64,000 nucleotides of DNA from Allobosea sp. OK403 (GCF_900113835.1 NZ_FOQV01000002.1:682001-746000); one strand, 5' to 3'; positions 1 to 8,868 are shown, counted from the first letter of the stretch. A program made the numbers and translations. Notes: a model not told the origin generated them from the sequence alone.

Positions 1-744
1 GCCGCCGACGCGAGCGTGAACATCGGCTCGCTGAGCGAGGTCATCTCCCGCAACCCGAACGACCCCAACGCTTACAACACGCGCGGCGCGGCCTATGCCC
101 GGGTCGGCCGGTTCTCGGACGCGATCTCCGACTTCACCAAGGCGGTGCAGATCGATCCGAATCTTGCCTCGGCCTACACCAATCGCGCGCTGGCGCTGCG
201 CCAGAGCGGGCGCAACGATGCCGCCCTCGCCGATTTCAACCGCGCCACCACCGCCAATCCGAATTACGGGCCAGCCTATGTCGGGCGCGCCAACCTGCTG
301 CGCCTTCAGGGCAACAGCCAGCAGGCGCTGGCCGATCTCAACACCGCGATCCGCCTGAACCCCGAATCCGCCGAAGCCTTCCATGCCCGCGGGCTCGTCT
401 ACCAGAAGGAAGGCCAGCATCAGCACGCGATCTCCGATTTCGATTCGGTGATCGACCGCAACCCCTACAACGCCCCGCCCTACACCGCGCGCGGCCAGAG
501 CCTGATCGCGGTCGGCAAATACGATGCCGCGCTTGAGGACTTCACCGCCTCGCTCAATGTCGACAACCGCAACGCCGAGGCCTGGGCCGGGCGCGGGCTC
601 GCCTATGAGAAGCTCGGCAAGAAGGCGGAAGCCAGCGAGAGCTATCAGCGCGCTCTGAGCCTTGACGGCAACAACACAACGGCCCGCGCCGGCCAGTCGC
701 GCCTCGGCGGCGGCGGGCTGGGCGGCGGCCTGTTCCGGAGCTGA
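1..744 (+). CDS. TPR-repeat protein (5' end outside window)
   Basis: The reading frame is already open at the first base, so the N-terminus lies upstream of the window. The visible 247 residues are six consecutive 34-residue tetratricopeptide repeats, each with the A-x-x-x-R-G/A and Y/A-D/S-x-A-L/I-x-D-F pattern and an N/D-P-N boundary. After them comes a short glycine-rich tail ending G-G-G-L-F-R-S. TPR arrays are protein-protein interaction scaffolds. In this order such proteins are often exported or membrane-anchored, but any signal peptide would be outside the window, so location is unknown. The gene ends 9 bases before a convergent hydrolase gene. Confidence 0.85.
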   Translation, partial: AADASVNIGSLSEVISRNPNDPNAYNTRGAAYARVGRFSDAISDFTKAVQIDPNLASAYTNRALALRQSGRNDAALADFNRATTANPNYGPAYVGRANLLRLQGNSQQALADLNTAIRLNPESAEAFHARGLVYQKEGQHQHAISDFDSVIDRNPYNAPPYTARGQSLIAVGKYDAALEDFTASLNVDNRNAEAWAGRGLAYEKLGKKAEASESYQRALSLDGNNTTARAGQSRLGGGGLGGGLFRS

Positions 745-753
745 GCCGCTCCC

Positions 754-1599
754 TTATTCGACCGTGCGGCTCTCAGCGCCTGCCAGAGCGCCGCTCGCCA
801 TATCCGCGAGGAAGCGCCTGACCTCCGGCACCGAGCCCTGGGCCGGCAGGTCCTCATGGTGGCCCGCCGGAAAGCGGATGAAGCGCTTGGGCGGGTTCGC
901 CATCTCGTAAAGTGCCTGCCCCTGCCTGAACGGGATCACGCCGTCGCGCTCGCCATGCAGCACGAGCAGTGGCGCACGCACCCGCCCGATCACCGCCTCC
1001 GAGCGGAACTGATCCAGCATCACGAGCCGGATCGGCGCGTAAGGGTAAATCTCCTGCGCCACTGCGGCCGTCGAGAGATAGGGCGCCTCCAGGATGACCG
1101 CAGAGAGCGGGACCTCCGCCGCCAGCTGCAGCACGACGCCGGTGCCCAGCGATTCGCCATAGCCGACCAACCGCGCCGCGCCGAAACGCTCCGCCGCCTC
1201 GCCATAGGCGGCACGCGCATCGAGATGGATGCCTTCCTCCGTCGGGCTGCCGGTCGAGCCGCCATAGCCGCGATAATTCACCGCGAAGAGGCCGGTGCCA
1301 TCCTCCGTCAGCGCCCGGAAACGGGCCTGGCGGACGGGCCTGTCGAAATTGCCGGCATTGCCGTGGAAGTACAGCAGCACCGGCTTGCCTGCGCGCGGCG
1401 GCACGAGCCAGGCCACCAGCCGCTCGCCATCGGCCGTCGTCAGCGGAACCTCCACCGCGCCCGGCAGCTTCACTGACGCGATATCGGCACGCACCGGATC
1501 GCGCGGATACATCAGGTCACGCTGCCTGACGAAGAGGATGGCCAGCCCGGCGAGATAGAGCGCGCAGGCGACGAGCAGGAGGCGGCCGAGCAGTTTCAT
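754..1599 (-). CDS. Membrane-anchored alpha/beta hydrolase (ABHD13/BEM46-like)
   Basis: A 281-residue serine hydrolase. Residues about 4-23 form a hydrophobic N-terminal segment (signal anchor). The core has the oxyanion-hole strand Y-F-H-G-N-A-G (about 77-83), the nucleophile elbow G-Y-G-E-S-L-G with Ser150, the acid in G-E-R-D-G (Asp219) and a catalytic His in G-H-H-E-D (about 247). This arrangement is typical of the BEM46/YfhR group, whose natural substrate is unknown. The start at 1599 was chosen because GGAGG lies 9 bases upstream. An ATG at 1608 directly abuts the same GGAGG and is less likely. It is convergent with the TPR gene. Confidence 0.85.
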   Translation of the reverse strand: MKLLGRLLLVACALYLAGLAILFVRQRDLMYPRDPVRADIASVKLPGAVEVPLTTADGERLVAWLVPPRAGKPVLLYFHGNAGNFDRPVRQARFRALTEDGTGLFAVNYRGYGGSTGSPTEEGIHLDARAAYGEAAERFGAARLVGYGESLGTGVVLQLAAEVPLSAVILEAPYLSTAAVAQEIYPYAPIRLVMLDQFRSEAVIGRVRAPLLVLHGERDGVIPFRQGQALYEMANPPKRFIRFPAGHHEDLPAQGSVPEVRRFLADMASGALAGAESRTVE

Positions 1600-1640
1600 G
1601 CCGATCATCCTCCCCCGCCACCATGGCGGTCTCGCGACGC

Positions 1641-2120
1641 TCAATCGAGAACCTTGGCCATTTCCAGCGCGAAATTGCTGAAGCCGGCACGGCGATAGGC
1701 AGCCAGAGCCACCTCGTTGCCCTCCAGGACGCTCAGATGGAGCACCTTGCAGCCGGCCTCGCGGGCAAAACGCTCCGCCTCTGCCAGCAGGAGCTGCCCG
1801 ATCCCGGTTCCCCGGCAAGCGGCCGCGACCACGATGTTCTCGATATAGACATGGTCGCGCAAATGCTCGTGCACGAAGGGGCCGGTGCGCCCGAGCCGCA
1901 GCGCCAGATAGCCGACGACCTCATCGCCCTGCTGGACGACGATCTGGGCGCCGCCATGCTCGGCGGCCTTTTCCGCATCGTCAGCGAGGCAGGCAGCGGC
2001 GGCAGCGGGCCCCGTCGCGCGCTCCGCGCTCAACCTCGCCTCATGGGCCGTCAGTTCGAGCAGCAGCGCGAGCACGGCCGGTCGGTCGCTTGCCAGCATC
2101 GGGCGGATGGAGAGCGTCAC
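1641..2120 (-). CDS. GNAT family N-acetyltransferase
   Basis: 159 residues, the usual size of a single-domain GNAT enzyme. The acetyl-CoA pyrophosphate-binding motif A is seen as C-R-G-T-G-I-G-Q-L-L-L (R/Q-x-x-G-x-G/A), preceded by the beta4 strand Y-I-E-N-I-V-V. The C-terminal A-L-A-A-Y-R-R-A-G-F is the conserved N-x-x-A-x-x-x-Y-x-x-x-G-F element. The acceptor substrate cannot be told from sequence. A GTG start at 2120 with GGGGA upstream fits the family N-terminus (T-L-S-I-R-P). Longer starts would read back through the hairpin at 2157-2182. It lies downstream of pntB, separated by that likely terminator. Confidence 0.85.
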   Translation of the reverse strand: MTLSIRPMLASDRPAVLALLLELTAHEARLSAERATGPAAAAACLADDAEKAAEHGGAQIVVQQGDEVVGYLALRLGRTGPFVHEHLRDHVYIENIVVAAACRGTGIGQLLLAEAERFAREAGCKVLHLSVLEGNEVALAAYRRAGFSNFALEMAKVLD

Positions 2121-2156
2121 GGCAAGATCCCCATCAGGCGAACAACTCCATACGAT

Positions 2157-2182
2157 AAGGGCCGGCATGAAGCCGGCCCTTT
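2157..2182 (-). terminator. Hairpin after pntB
   Basis: A 10-base GC-rich stem (AAGGGCCGGC against its complement) with a 5-base loop lies 29 bases past the pntB stop, read on the minus strand. The U-tract after it is short, so it is a probable but not classical intrinsic terminator. It would separate pntB from the GNAT gene. Confidence 0.55.
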
Positions 2183-2210
2183 GCAGCATTGTGATGCCCG
2201 CGCGGCTGCG

Positions 2211-3617
2211 TCAGTGCACCATCGCCTTGACGATATCGTCGGTGACCTTCTTGGCATCGCCGAACAGCATCATCGTGTTGGGCCTGAAGAACAGCTCGTT
2301 CTCGACACCGGCATAGCCAGCCGCCATGCCGCGCTTGATGAAGAGCACGGTCTTGGCCTTCTCGACGTCGAGGATCGGCATGCCGTAGATCGGCGAGGAC
2401 TTGTCGGTCTTGGCGGCCGGGTTGGTCACGTCGTTGGCGCCGATGACGAAGGCGACGTCGGCCTGGCCGAATTCCGAGTTGATGTCCTCGAGCTCGAAGA
2501 CCTCGTCATAGGGCACATTGGCTTCCGCCAGCAGCACGTTCATATGGCCCGGCATGCGGCCCGCCACCGGATGGATGGCGTACTTGACCTCGACGCCCTC
2601 CTTCTTCAGCAGGTCGGCCATCTCGCGCAGCGTGTGCTGGGCCTGCGCCACCGCCATGCCATAGCCCGGCACGATGATGACCTTGGCGGCGTTCTTCATG
2701 ATGTAGGCGGCATCGTCCGCAGAACCCTGCTTGACGGGTCTCGCCTCGACCGCGCCACCCGCGCCCGCCGCGGCATCGTCGCCGCCGAAACCGCCGAGGA
2801 TGACCGAGATGAAGCTCCGGTTCATCGCCTTGCACATGATGTAGGACAGGATCGCGCCGGACGAGCCGACCAGCGCGCCGGTGATGATCAGCGCCATGTT
2901 GCCGAGCGTGAAGCCGATGCCGGCCGCAGCCCAGCCGGAATAGGAGTTCAGCATCGAGACGACGACAGGCATGTCCGCGCCGCCGATCGGGATGATCAGG
3001 AGCACCCCGAGCGCGAACGAGACCAGCACGATCAGCCAGAATACGACATGGCTCTCGGTCTTGATGAAGACCAGCAGCAGCACGACGAGCGCGACGCCGA
3101 GCCCGATATTGATGCCGTGCCGCTGCGGCAGCATGATCGGCTTGCCGCTCATGCGCCCGTCGAGCTTGAGGAAGGCGATGATCGAGCCGGTGAAGGTGAT
3201 CGCGCCGATGGCGACGCCGAGCCCCATCTCGAACAGGCTGCCGCCATGGATATGGCCGGCTTCGCCGATGCCGAAGGCGCCCGGAGCATAGAGCGCGGCC
3301 GCCGCGACCAGCACCGCCGCCAGGCCGACCAGCGAGTGGAAGAAGGCCACGAGCTGCGGCATCTGCGTCATCTGCACGCGCCGGGCCATATAGGCGCCGA
3401 TGCCGCCGCCGATGGCGATGCCCAGCACGACCAGGAACCAGCCGGAGAAGCCCGAAGGCGGGAAGAACACCACGGTCGTCAGGATGGCGATGCCCATCCC
3501 GACCATGCCGTAGAAATTGCCCTGGCGGGACGTGGTCGGGTGCGACAGGCCCCGCAGGGCCATGATGAACAGGACGCCGGAGACGACGTAAAGCAGGGCG
3601 GAGATATTGGCGGCCAT
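2211..3617 (-). CDS. pntB: NAD(P) transhydrogenase subunit beta
   Basis: 468 residues, the usual PntB length. It contributes membrane helices (domain II) and the NADP(H)-binding domain III of the proton-translocating transhydrogenase, which makes NADPH from NADH at the expense of the proton gradient. Several hydrophobic helices occupy roughly residues 1-260. The C-terminal domain has the NADP motif V-P-G-Y-G-M-A-V-A-Q-A-Q-H, then R-M-P-G-H-M-N-V-L-L-A-E and I-G-A-N-D-V-T-N-P-A-A, all diagnostic for domain III. It is the last gene of the pntAA-pntAB-pntB operon, 6 bases after pntAB, and is followed by a hairpin. Confidence 0.97.
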   Translation of the reverse strand: MAANISALLYVVSGVLFIMALRGLSHPTTSRQGNFYGMVGMGIAILTTVVFFPPSGFSGWFLVVLGIAIGGGIGAYMARRVQMTQMPQLVAFFHSLVGLAAVLVAAAALYAPGAFGIGEAGHIHGGSLFEMGLGVAIGAITFTGSIIAFLKLDGRMSGKPIMLPQRHGINIGLGVALVVLLLVFIKTESHVVFWLIVLVSFALGVLLIIPIGGADMPVVVSMLNSYSGWAAAGIGFTLGNMALIITGALVGSSGAILSYIMCKAMNRSFISVILGGFGGDDAAAGAGGAVEARPVKQGSADDAAYIMKNAAKVIIVPGYGMAVAQAQHTLREMADLLKKEGVEVKYAIHPVAGRMPGHMNVLLAEANVPYDEVFELEDINSEFGQADVAFVIGANDVTNPAAKTDKSSPIYGMPILDVEKAKTVLFIKRGMAAGYAGVENELFFRPNTMMLFGDAKKVTDDIVKAMVH

Positions 3618-3623
3618 CGGCGC

Positions 3624-4055
3624 TCAGCCCTTCTTCTTGTACATCGAAAGCATGCGCTCGGTGACGAGGAAGCCGCCGAAGATGTTCACCGAAGCCAGGA
3701 CCAGCGCCACGAAGCCGAAGAGCTTGGCCCAGACCGGACCGTCGCCCAGCGCCGGGGCGGCCTGGACGCCGACCGCGAGCAGCGCGCCGACGACGATGAC
3801 CGAGGAGATCGCATTGGTGACCGACATCAGCGGCGTATGCAGCGCCGGCGTCACCGACCAGACGACGTAATAGCCGACGAAGACGGCGAGCACGAAGATC
3901 GCGAGGCGAAACACCGTCGGATCGACGCCCGTCGCGACGCTTGCCGCTGCGGCGGCCTGCTCGGCGTATTTCTCGGCGAGCTCGGCCGCCTGCTTCGCCA
4001 GTACGGCGGCGGAGCGGGCCTGTTCGAGCGCCTGTTCGGGTGTCGGATTGGCCAT
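3624..4055 (-). CDS. pntAB: NAD(P) transhydrogenase subunit alpha, part 2 (membrane part)
   Basis: 143 residues. The alpha subunit is split into two genes here, as in Rhodospirillum rubrum and many alphaproteobacteria, and this is the small membrane part of domain II. An Ala/Glu-rich soluble N-terminal stretch of about 45 residues is followed by helices including the conserved [24 protein letters not shown] motif. It sits between pntAA and pntB with one-base and six-base gaps, so the three are certainly cotranscribed. Confidence 0.96.
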   Translation of the reverse strand: MANPTPEQALEQARSAAVLAKQAAELAEKYAEQAAAAASVATGVDPTVFRLAIFVLAVFVGYYVVWSVTPALHTPLMSVTNAISSVIVVGALLAVGVQAAPALGDGPVWAKLFGFVALVLASVNIFGGFLVTERMLSMYKKKG

Positions 4056-4056
4056 G

Positions 4057-5220
4057 TTAGACGCTCCCCTCGACGACAGGCGCAGGCTTCGGCGCGAAAT
4101 TCGGATGGATCACCGCGCCGTCCTTGGTCAGGGCGGTCGCTTTCACCAATTCGTCGTCCCAGTTCACCGCGAGCGTCTTCGCGCTCTTGTCGATCAGCGT
4201 CTCGACGAAGGCGAAGAGGTTCTTGGCGTAGAGCTGCGACGAGGTCGCGGCCAGACGGCCGGGCACGTTGAGATGGCCGACGATCTTGACGCCGTTGGCG
4301 GTCACCGCAATTTCGCCGGGCTTGGCGAGTTCGCAATTGCCGCCGCGCTCGACCGCGAGATCGACGATCACGGAACCGGCCTTCATGCTCTCGACCATCG
4401 CCTTGGAGATCAGCTTCGGCGCGGGACGCCCCGGGATCAGCGCGGTGGTGATGACGATGTCCTGCTTGGCGATGTGGCTCGCCGTCAGCTCGGCCTGCTT
4501 GGCCTGGTATTCCTTGGACATTTCCTTGGCGTAGCCGCCGGCCGTCTGCGCCTGCTTGAACTCGTCGTCTTCGACGGCCAGGAACTTGGCGCCGAGCGAT
4601 TCGACCTGCTCCTTGGTGGCGGGGCGCACATCGGTCGCGGTCACGATCGCGCCAAGGCGCCGCGCCGTCGCGATCGCCTGCAGGCCGGCGACGCCGACAC
4701 CCATGATGAAGATGCGCGCGGCAGGGACAGTACCGGCAGCCGTCATCATCATCGGCAACGCCCGGCCATATTCGGCCGCGCCGTCGATCACGGCGCGATA
4801 GCCGGCGAGATTCGCCTGCGAGGAGAGCACGTCCATGACCTGCGCGCGGGTGATGCGCGGCATGAACTCCATCGCGAAGGCCGCGACCTTGGCCTTGGCC
4901 AGGGCCTCGACCGCAGCCTCGTTGCCATAAGGGTCCATGATGCCGACGACGAGCGCGCCGGACGGCAAGCCGGCGATTTCGGCTTCGGACGGACGGCGCA
5001 CCTTGAGCACGATCGCCGCGCCCTTGAGCGCGTCCTTGGCGTTCTTCGCGATGCTTGCGCCCGCCGCCTCGTAATCGGCGTCATTGATGCCGGAAGCGAG
5101 CCCGGCGCCTTTCTCAACCACGATTTCGGCCCCGAGGCCGATGAACTTGCGAACGGTCTCCGGCGTCACGGCGACGCGGGTTTCCGCCCCTTGCGTTTCG
5201 GCTGGCACAGCAATGCGCAT
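4057..5220 (-). CDS. pntAA: NAD(P) transhydrogenase subunit alpha, part 1 (NAD-binding)
   Basis: 387 residues, the soluble NAD(H)-binding domain I. The N-terminus M-R-I-A-V-P-A-E-T and [10 protein letters not shown] are shared with alanine dehydrogenase, a relative. The Rossmann motif G-V-G-V-A-G is at residues 174-179 and is followed by the acidic T-D-V-R-P that contacts the NAD ribose. It is the first pnt gene. A 38-base gap separates its start from the stop of the cytochrome oxidase-like peptide upstream, so the two may share a promoter. Confidence 0.96.
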   Translation of the reverse strand: MRIAVPAETQGAETRVAVTPETVRKFIGLGAEIVVEKGAGLASGINDADYEAAGASIAKNAKDALKGAAIVLKVRRPSEAEIAGLPSGALVVGIMDPYGNEAAVEALAKAKVAAFAMEFMPRITRAQVMDVLSSQANLAGYRAVIDGAAEYGRALPMMMTAAGTVPAARIFIMGVGVAGLQAIATARRLGAIVTATDVRPATKEQVESLGAKFLAVEDDEFKQAQTAGGYAKEMSKEYQAKQAELTASHIAKQDIVITTALIPGRPAPKLISKAMVESMKAGSVIVDLAVERGGNCELAKPGEIAVTANGVKIVGHLNVPGRLAATSSQLYAKNLFAFVETLIDKSAKTLAVNWDDELVKATALTKDGAVIHPNFAPKPAPVVEGSV

Positions 5221-5258
5221 GGCAGGGCGAGGCCTTTCAGGCTTGGTGGAGGCGGATC

Positions 5259-5546
5259 TTACAGGAGGACGAGCGCGACCATCATCAGCACGAAGGGAAC
5301 GGCCGGAGCCTTCCAGGCGAGCGATTTCGACGCGATCCCGACAGCCGTACCGACCAGCGTCAGCAGCGTACCGATAAGGGCGACGCCCCAGGCATGCTTG
5401 GTGCCGCCCACCGCCAGCGCCGCGACGATGGCGAGGCAGGCGACGGTGCCGACTTCGGCGAAATGCAGGAAGCCGTGATAGGTCCGCTCATGCTCGGCGT
5501 AGTCCATCTGCGGAATGTCGGCGGCGTGATGCCCGTGATCGGCCAT
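5259..5546 (-). CDS. aa3-type cytochrome c oxidase subunit IV-like peptide
   Basis: 95 residues. The N-terminal half carries a short charged segment with M-D-Y-A-E-H-E-R-T-Y-x-G-F, the signature of the bacterial aa3-type cytochrome c oxidase subunit IV family, which adds a single helix to the oxidase. Here that helix is followed by two further hydrophobic segments, making the protein longer than the minimal 45-50-residue subunit. The start at 5546 gives M-A-D-H-G-H-H; upstream in-frame residues look non-coding. It is upstream of and codirectional with pntAA, a common arrangement in Hyphomicrobiales. Confidence 0.85.
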   Translation of the reverse strand: MADHGHHAADIPQMDYAEHERTYHGFLHFAEVGTVACLAIVAALAVGGTKHAWGVALIGTLLTLVGTAVGIASKSLAWKAPAVPFVLMMVALVLL

Positions 5547-5835
5547 GGTCTGATCCTGAAGATAAGAAGACGGTTCCAAAGCCCTGTAGCGCACCCGCGT
5601 GAGGTCGGCAACGGAGCGTCGGCCACAGCCTGCCCCTAGGAAAGCCCGAAGCCAAGCTCGGCGCCGCTTTAGCTCGGTGAAGACGCTATGTAAATCGATT
5701 TAAATCGCAAAAACCATAGGCTGTGATGGAAATAGCGTCCCTCAGCGCGCAATCGAATCCGAACAGCGGCTTGCTCGTTTGAAACAGCCTGGATTCGTGG
5801 TTTGCATCAAGTCTTCGCAGAGGAATTCCAGATAG
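5547..5835. other. Gene-poor region upstream of the COX IV-like gene
   Basis: No convincing gene is seen. The base composition is lower in GC than the flanks, with AT-rich patches such as ATTTAAAT near 5699. The promoter for the COX IV-pnt operon is expected here, but no clear -35/-10 pair can be asserted. The region continues into the coding remnant at 5836-6090. Confidence 0.5.
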
Positions 5836-6090
5836 CCTTCAGCAGCGCATTCGCAGAGAGATCGGAAGAGCCATATTCCACCGCCCGAGGGCGAGCCTGA
5901 GCCCGCCGCGGCTGATGCCGCAGCGCTGATCGAGAAGGGCAAGCGCTGGTTCGCTGAAGCGCGAGAGCAAACGAAACGCGATAACGAGGACATCGCGGCT
6001 TGGCATCGGCGCCATGCTGGCGGCTACAATGAGGACGGCTCGCGCGCTTCGTTCATCGGCGATAGCGACGTTGGAGGAGGCGGCAACTGA
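5836..6090 (+). pseudogene. Start-less C-terminal coding remnant, function unknown
   Basis: An open plus-strand frame begins just after a TAG at 5833 and ends at TGA 6088-6090. It has no ATG, GTG or TTG near its beginning. The predicted peptide looks like real protein: a proline/glutamate-rich linker, then a charged, probably helical segment (E-K-G-K-R-W-F-A-E-A-R-E-Q-T-K-R-D-N-E-D-I-A-A-W-H-R-R-H) and a glycine-rich end (S-F-I-G-D-S-D-V-G-G-G-G-N). I do not recognise the family. A decayed mobile-element or phage gene is possible. The 13 bases at 5859-5871 are identical to a common sequencing adapter; see findings. Confidence 0.4.
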
Positions 6091-6095
6091 ACGGG

Positions 6096-7463
6096 TCAGG
6101 TCGCCCCTTTTAACCCGACAGAGACAAGCGCTTGTCTCTGTTTCAACGTTACCGTCTCCACGGAGAATCCCTCGATCTCCGCCTCGAACAACCTGTGGAA
6201 ATTCAGTTCCGCATCGAGATGCAGGAACACGCCGCCGAGCCCGATCGCAGCGCGGTCCATGAAGACGAATTCGCGCGGCACGGTCACCGGCCCGCGCTGC
6301 TTCAGGGCCTGATGCACCTGGAAGGCCTGCTTGCGGCCATACTCGGCCGGGCTGACGTCTTCGGCGATGCGGCGCGTCCGGTCTTCCAGCAGCGGCCCGT
6401 AGATAAAGCGCGCCCAGATGTTCAGCGTGTCGACGAGATCCTTGGTCAGCCCCTTGAAGCCCCAGGTCTCATAGGCATGGACGACGCGGGCGGCGTCGCC
6501 CTCCAGCAGGCCGCGATAGAGATCGACCACGCCGCCGACGAAGCTCGGCGGGAAGATGCGGATGCAGCCATAGTCGAGCAGGTTGATGCCTGCCGGCGTG
6601 TCACCCTCTGAAAAAACCGTGTAGTTCCCCAGATGCGGATCGCCATGGATGACGCCGTGATGGCTGAACGGTCGCCACCAGGCCTTGAACATCGCGGTCG
6701 AGATGCGGTCGCGCGCCTCCTGGCCGTCCTGCTTGTGGGACAGGATCGGGCTGCCCTCGAGCCAATGCATGGTCAGGAGCCTGCGCGTCGACAACGAGGC
6801 TTCGAGCCGGGGCACCCGCACCTCCGGCGTGTCAGTCAGGATCTCCTGATAAAGCGCGATATGCTTCGCCTCGCGAAGGTAATCGAGCTCCTCACGCACC
6901 CTGGCGCCGATCTCCTTGGCGATCTCGGTCGTGTCGATCACCGGGTCCATGCGCCGGTGCAAAGCGAACAGGATGTCGAGCTGGGAGATGTCGGCCTCGA
7001 CAGCCGATTCCATGTCGGGATATTGCAGCTTGCAGGCGAGCTGCACGCCCTCCAGCGTGGTGGCGCGGTGCACTTGCCCCAGCGAGGCCGCGGCGGCCGG
7101 CTTCAGATCGAACTCGGCGAAACGCTCGCGCCATTGCGGCCCGAGCTCGGCCATCATCCGGCGCTTGACGAAGGCAGCTCCCATCGGCGGCGCCTGCGAT
7201 TGCAGCTTCTGCAATTCGGCGGCGTATTCCGGCGGCACCACATCGGGAATCGTCGCGACGAGCTGCGCCACCTTCATGATCGGGCCCTTCAGCCCGCCCA
7301 ACGCCTTGGCCAAGGCCTCGGCATTGCTGGCGTTGCGACCATCCAGCCCGAACAACCGCGTACCGGCGATGCGCGCCGCGACCCCGCCGACATTGGCTCC
7401 GACGCGGGCATAGCGCGCGGCGCGGGCGGAAAAGCGGTTGGCTTCGCTGTCGTGGTCGGACAT
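6096..7463 (-). CDS. ABC1/AarF-family atypical protein kinase
   Basis: 455 residues, a full-length ABC1 (UbiB/COQ8-like) kinase-fold protein. Seen in order: the N-terminal ABC1 extension L-K-G-P-I-M-K-V-A-Q (the KxGQ position reads KxAQ), the alanine-rich nucleotide loop A-A-A-A-S-L-G-Q-V-H, the invariant lysine in L-A-C-K-L-Q-Y-P, the catalytic loop H-G-D-P-H-L-G-N and the metal-binding L-L-D-Y-G in place of DFG. Relatives support ubiquinone biosynthesis or lipid homeostasis. Which role applies here is not shown, as no ubi genes are adjacent. A perfect 24-base palindrome lies in its last codons. Confidence 0.88.
   Translation of the reverse strand: MSDHDSEANRFSARAARYARVGANVGGVAARIAGTRLFGLDGRNASNAEALAKALGGLKGPIMKVAQLVATIPDVVPPEYAAELQKLQSQAPPMGAAFVKRRMMAELGPQWRERFAEFDLKPAAAASLGQVHRATTLEGVQLACKLQYPDMESAVEADISQLDILFALHRRMDPVIDTTEIAKEIGARVREELDYLREAKHIALYQEILTDTPEVRVPRLEASLSTRRLLTMHWLEGSPILSHKQDGQEARDRISTAMFKAWWRPFSHHGVIHGDPHLGNYTVFSEGDTPAGINLLDYGCIRIFPPSFVGGVVDLYRGLLEGDAARVVHAYETWGFKGLTKDLVDTLNIWARFIYGPLLEDRTRRIAEDVSPAEYGRKQAFQVHQALKQRGPVTVPREFVFMDRAAIGLGGVFLHLDAELNFHRLFEAEIEGFSVETVTLKQRQALVSVGLKGAT
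6118..6141. repeat. Perfect 24-base palindrome inside the 3' end of the ABC1 gene
   Basis: Two 12-base arms (ACAGAGACAAGC and its exact complement) meet with no spacer, within the codons for T-L-K-Q-R-Q-A-L-V-S-V. In RNA of either strand it would form a stem, but no U-tract follows, so it is not a standard terminator. Confidence 0.7.
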
Positions 7464-7578
7464 GGGGCGTGACGGACCGTTCTGGTGGTTGCTATCCCCA
7501 TGTAGGCCGGCGCGGCGCGAACGCCAGTGCAGCCGATCGTCTCAGCCGCGCGAGGGGCAACCCTGCTGCGCTTGCCGC

Positions 7579-8727
7579 TCAGAGATAGCCGGCCAGTCCC
7601 AGCGAGGCATTGCCGCCCAACCGCCCCTGCGTCGCCTGGATGCTCTGATAGGTCTGGACGAGCTGGCTGGTGAAGCGATCGCTGACCCCGAGCGCGGCTT
7701 TCTCCTCGGTGCTCATGGCGGCGTATCGGTTGACAAGGGCGAGGCTTGCGCTCGCGCCGTCGCTGCCGCCGGATGTCGCCTTCAGCGTATCGAGCACGCT
7801 TGCGCGGTTGCGTTGGTCGAGTTCGGTCTTGGCGGCACGGATTTCACCCGCCGAGAAGGCCGAGCCCTGGTTGAGCGCGATCGCCGCCAGCGAACGATTG
7901 TCGAAAGCGGTGAAGTCGACCTGCTGCCCGGTCTTGTCCGAATCGTCGAAGACCAGCTTGGTCCCCTTGTCCTTGGCGCTGGCGGCCTGCGCATCGAGCA
8001 GCGCACGCGCATTGGCAGCCACCGCAGCGATGCTGGTCTGCGGCGTGCCGGTCCCGCCGGCCGAAGCCTTGTCGAGCAGCGCCTGAATGGGATCGGCCGC
8101 ATTCTTCGTCTCGGGCGCTTTGCCAGGGTTCGCGCGCGCCGCAGCGGCACCGTCGACCAGCGCCTGTTTCTGGTCCTGCCAGGCTTTCGTCGCCTGCTCG
8201 TCGGGACCAGCCGCATTCACATAGTTCAGGGCGGCGTCGTAGAGGCCGGCATAGTTCCCGGTGTGCCGGGCGACGACGGCATAGGGAGTAAGCGCGGTGT
8301 CGAAGCGTGATTGCAGCGCCGTCGCCGCGGCCGCGCTTTCGTCCTTGGAGAAAAGCCCCTGGGCATTGTCGGCCACCGCCGACAGGGTAGCGCGGCTCTG
8401 GCCGCTCAGATCGACCGCGACCTTGCCGTCGATCAGCGCCGAGGAAATGCCGAGCGCTTGATATTGCTGATCGAACCATTGCCGCGCATTCGCAGCGCGC
8501 GAGGCGAGGCTCGTGCCGGAATCAGTCGTGGTCGATGTGGAGGTCCGGGCGAGATAGGCCTTGGCTTCGTCAGACAGGGCGACCGTCGCCGATGCGGGGA
8601 GTTGCGAGCCCGTCGTCGCATCCTCGCTGAGCAGTTGTGCAAGCGAGGGCTGGGCGTCGAGCACCGCCTGGCTGCTGCGGGTGTAATTCAGGAGCAAGGA
8701 GGCACTGGCGCCGATGGTCGTGGACAT
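7579..8727 (-). CDS. Conserved-type hypothetical protein, Ala/Ser-rich
   Basis: 382 residues with no family that I recognise. The composition is rich in Ala, Ser, Thr, Gln and Asp with no cysteine and no transmembrane segment or signal peptide. The N-terminus (M-S-T-T-I-G-A-S-A-S-L-L-L-N-Y) and repeated helical stretches with regularly spaced A-L/L-A resemble secreted or flagellum-associated structural proteins, but this is only an impression from composition. Codon usage in the frame is normal for the window, and no other frame is equally good. It is codirectional with the ABC1 gene 115 bases downstream. Confidence 0.7.
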   Translation of the reverse strand: MSTTIGASASLLLNYTRSSQAVLDAQPSLAQLLSEDATTGSQLPASATVALSDEAKAYLARTSTSTTTDSGTSLASRAANARQWFDQQYQALGISSALIDGKVAVDLSGQSRATLSAVADNAQGLFSKDESAAAATALQSRFDTALTPYAVVARHTGNYAGLYDAALNYVNAAGPDEQATKAWQDQKQALVDGAAAARANPGKAPETKNAADPIQALLDKASAGGTGTPQTSIAAVAANARALLDAQAASAKDKGTKLVFDDSDKTGQQVDFTAFDNRSLAAIALNQGSAFSAGEIRAAKTELDQRNRASVLDTLKATSGGSDGASASLALVNRYAAMSTEEKAALGVSDRFTSQLVQTYQSIQATQGRLGGNASLGLAGYL

Positions 8728-8820
8728 CGCGGCTCTCCGGACGTGGTGTTAGACGCTCCGGAGCAGGGACTGTGCCAGCTTTAAGGTCTTGATAACTATG
8801 GATACGCCGTCAGGCCGCCT

Positions 8821-8840
8821 GGGCAGGAATTACCCTGCCC
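8821..8840 (-). terminator. Small hairpin after the BKACE gene
   Basis: A 7-base stem (GGGCAGG/CCTGCCC) with a 6-base loop lies about 30 bases beyond the stop of the BKACE-type gene on the minus strand. There is no clear U-tract, so termination here is tentative. Confidence 0.35.
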
Positions 8841-8868
8841 GGCAAAAACTGCTGGTCTTCCGGTCGCG

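Noticed and set aside
1623..4271. Very long plus-strand open frame (882 codons) across the GNAT and pnt genes
   Set aside because: It is antisense to clearly recognisable GNAT, pntB and pntAB genes. Its His/Asp/Arg-rich composition is the usual antisense shadow of GC-rich coding DNA.
5742..5993. Minus-strand 83-codon frame opposite the coding remnant
   Set aside because: Cys/Ser/Arg-rich composition without motif. The plus-strand frame reads more like protein, and the minus frame spans the adapter-like sequence.
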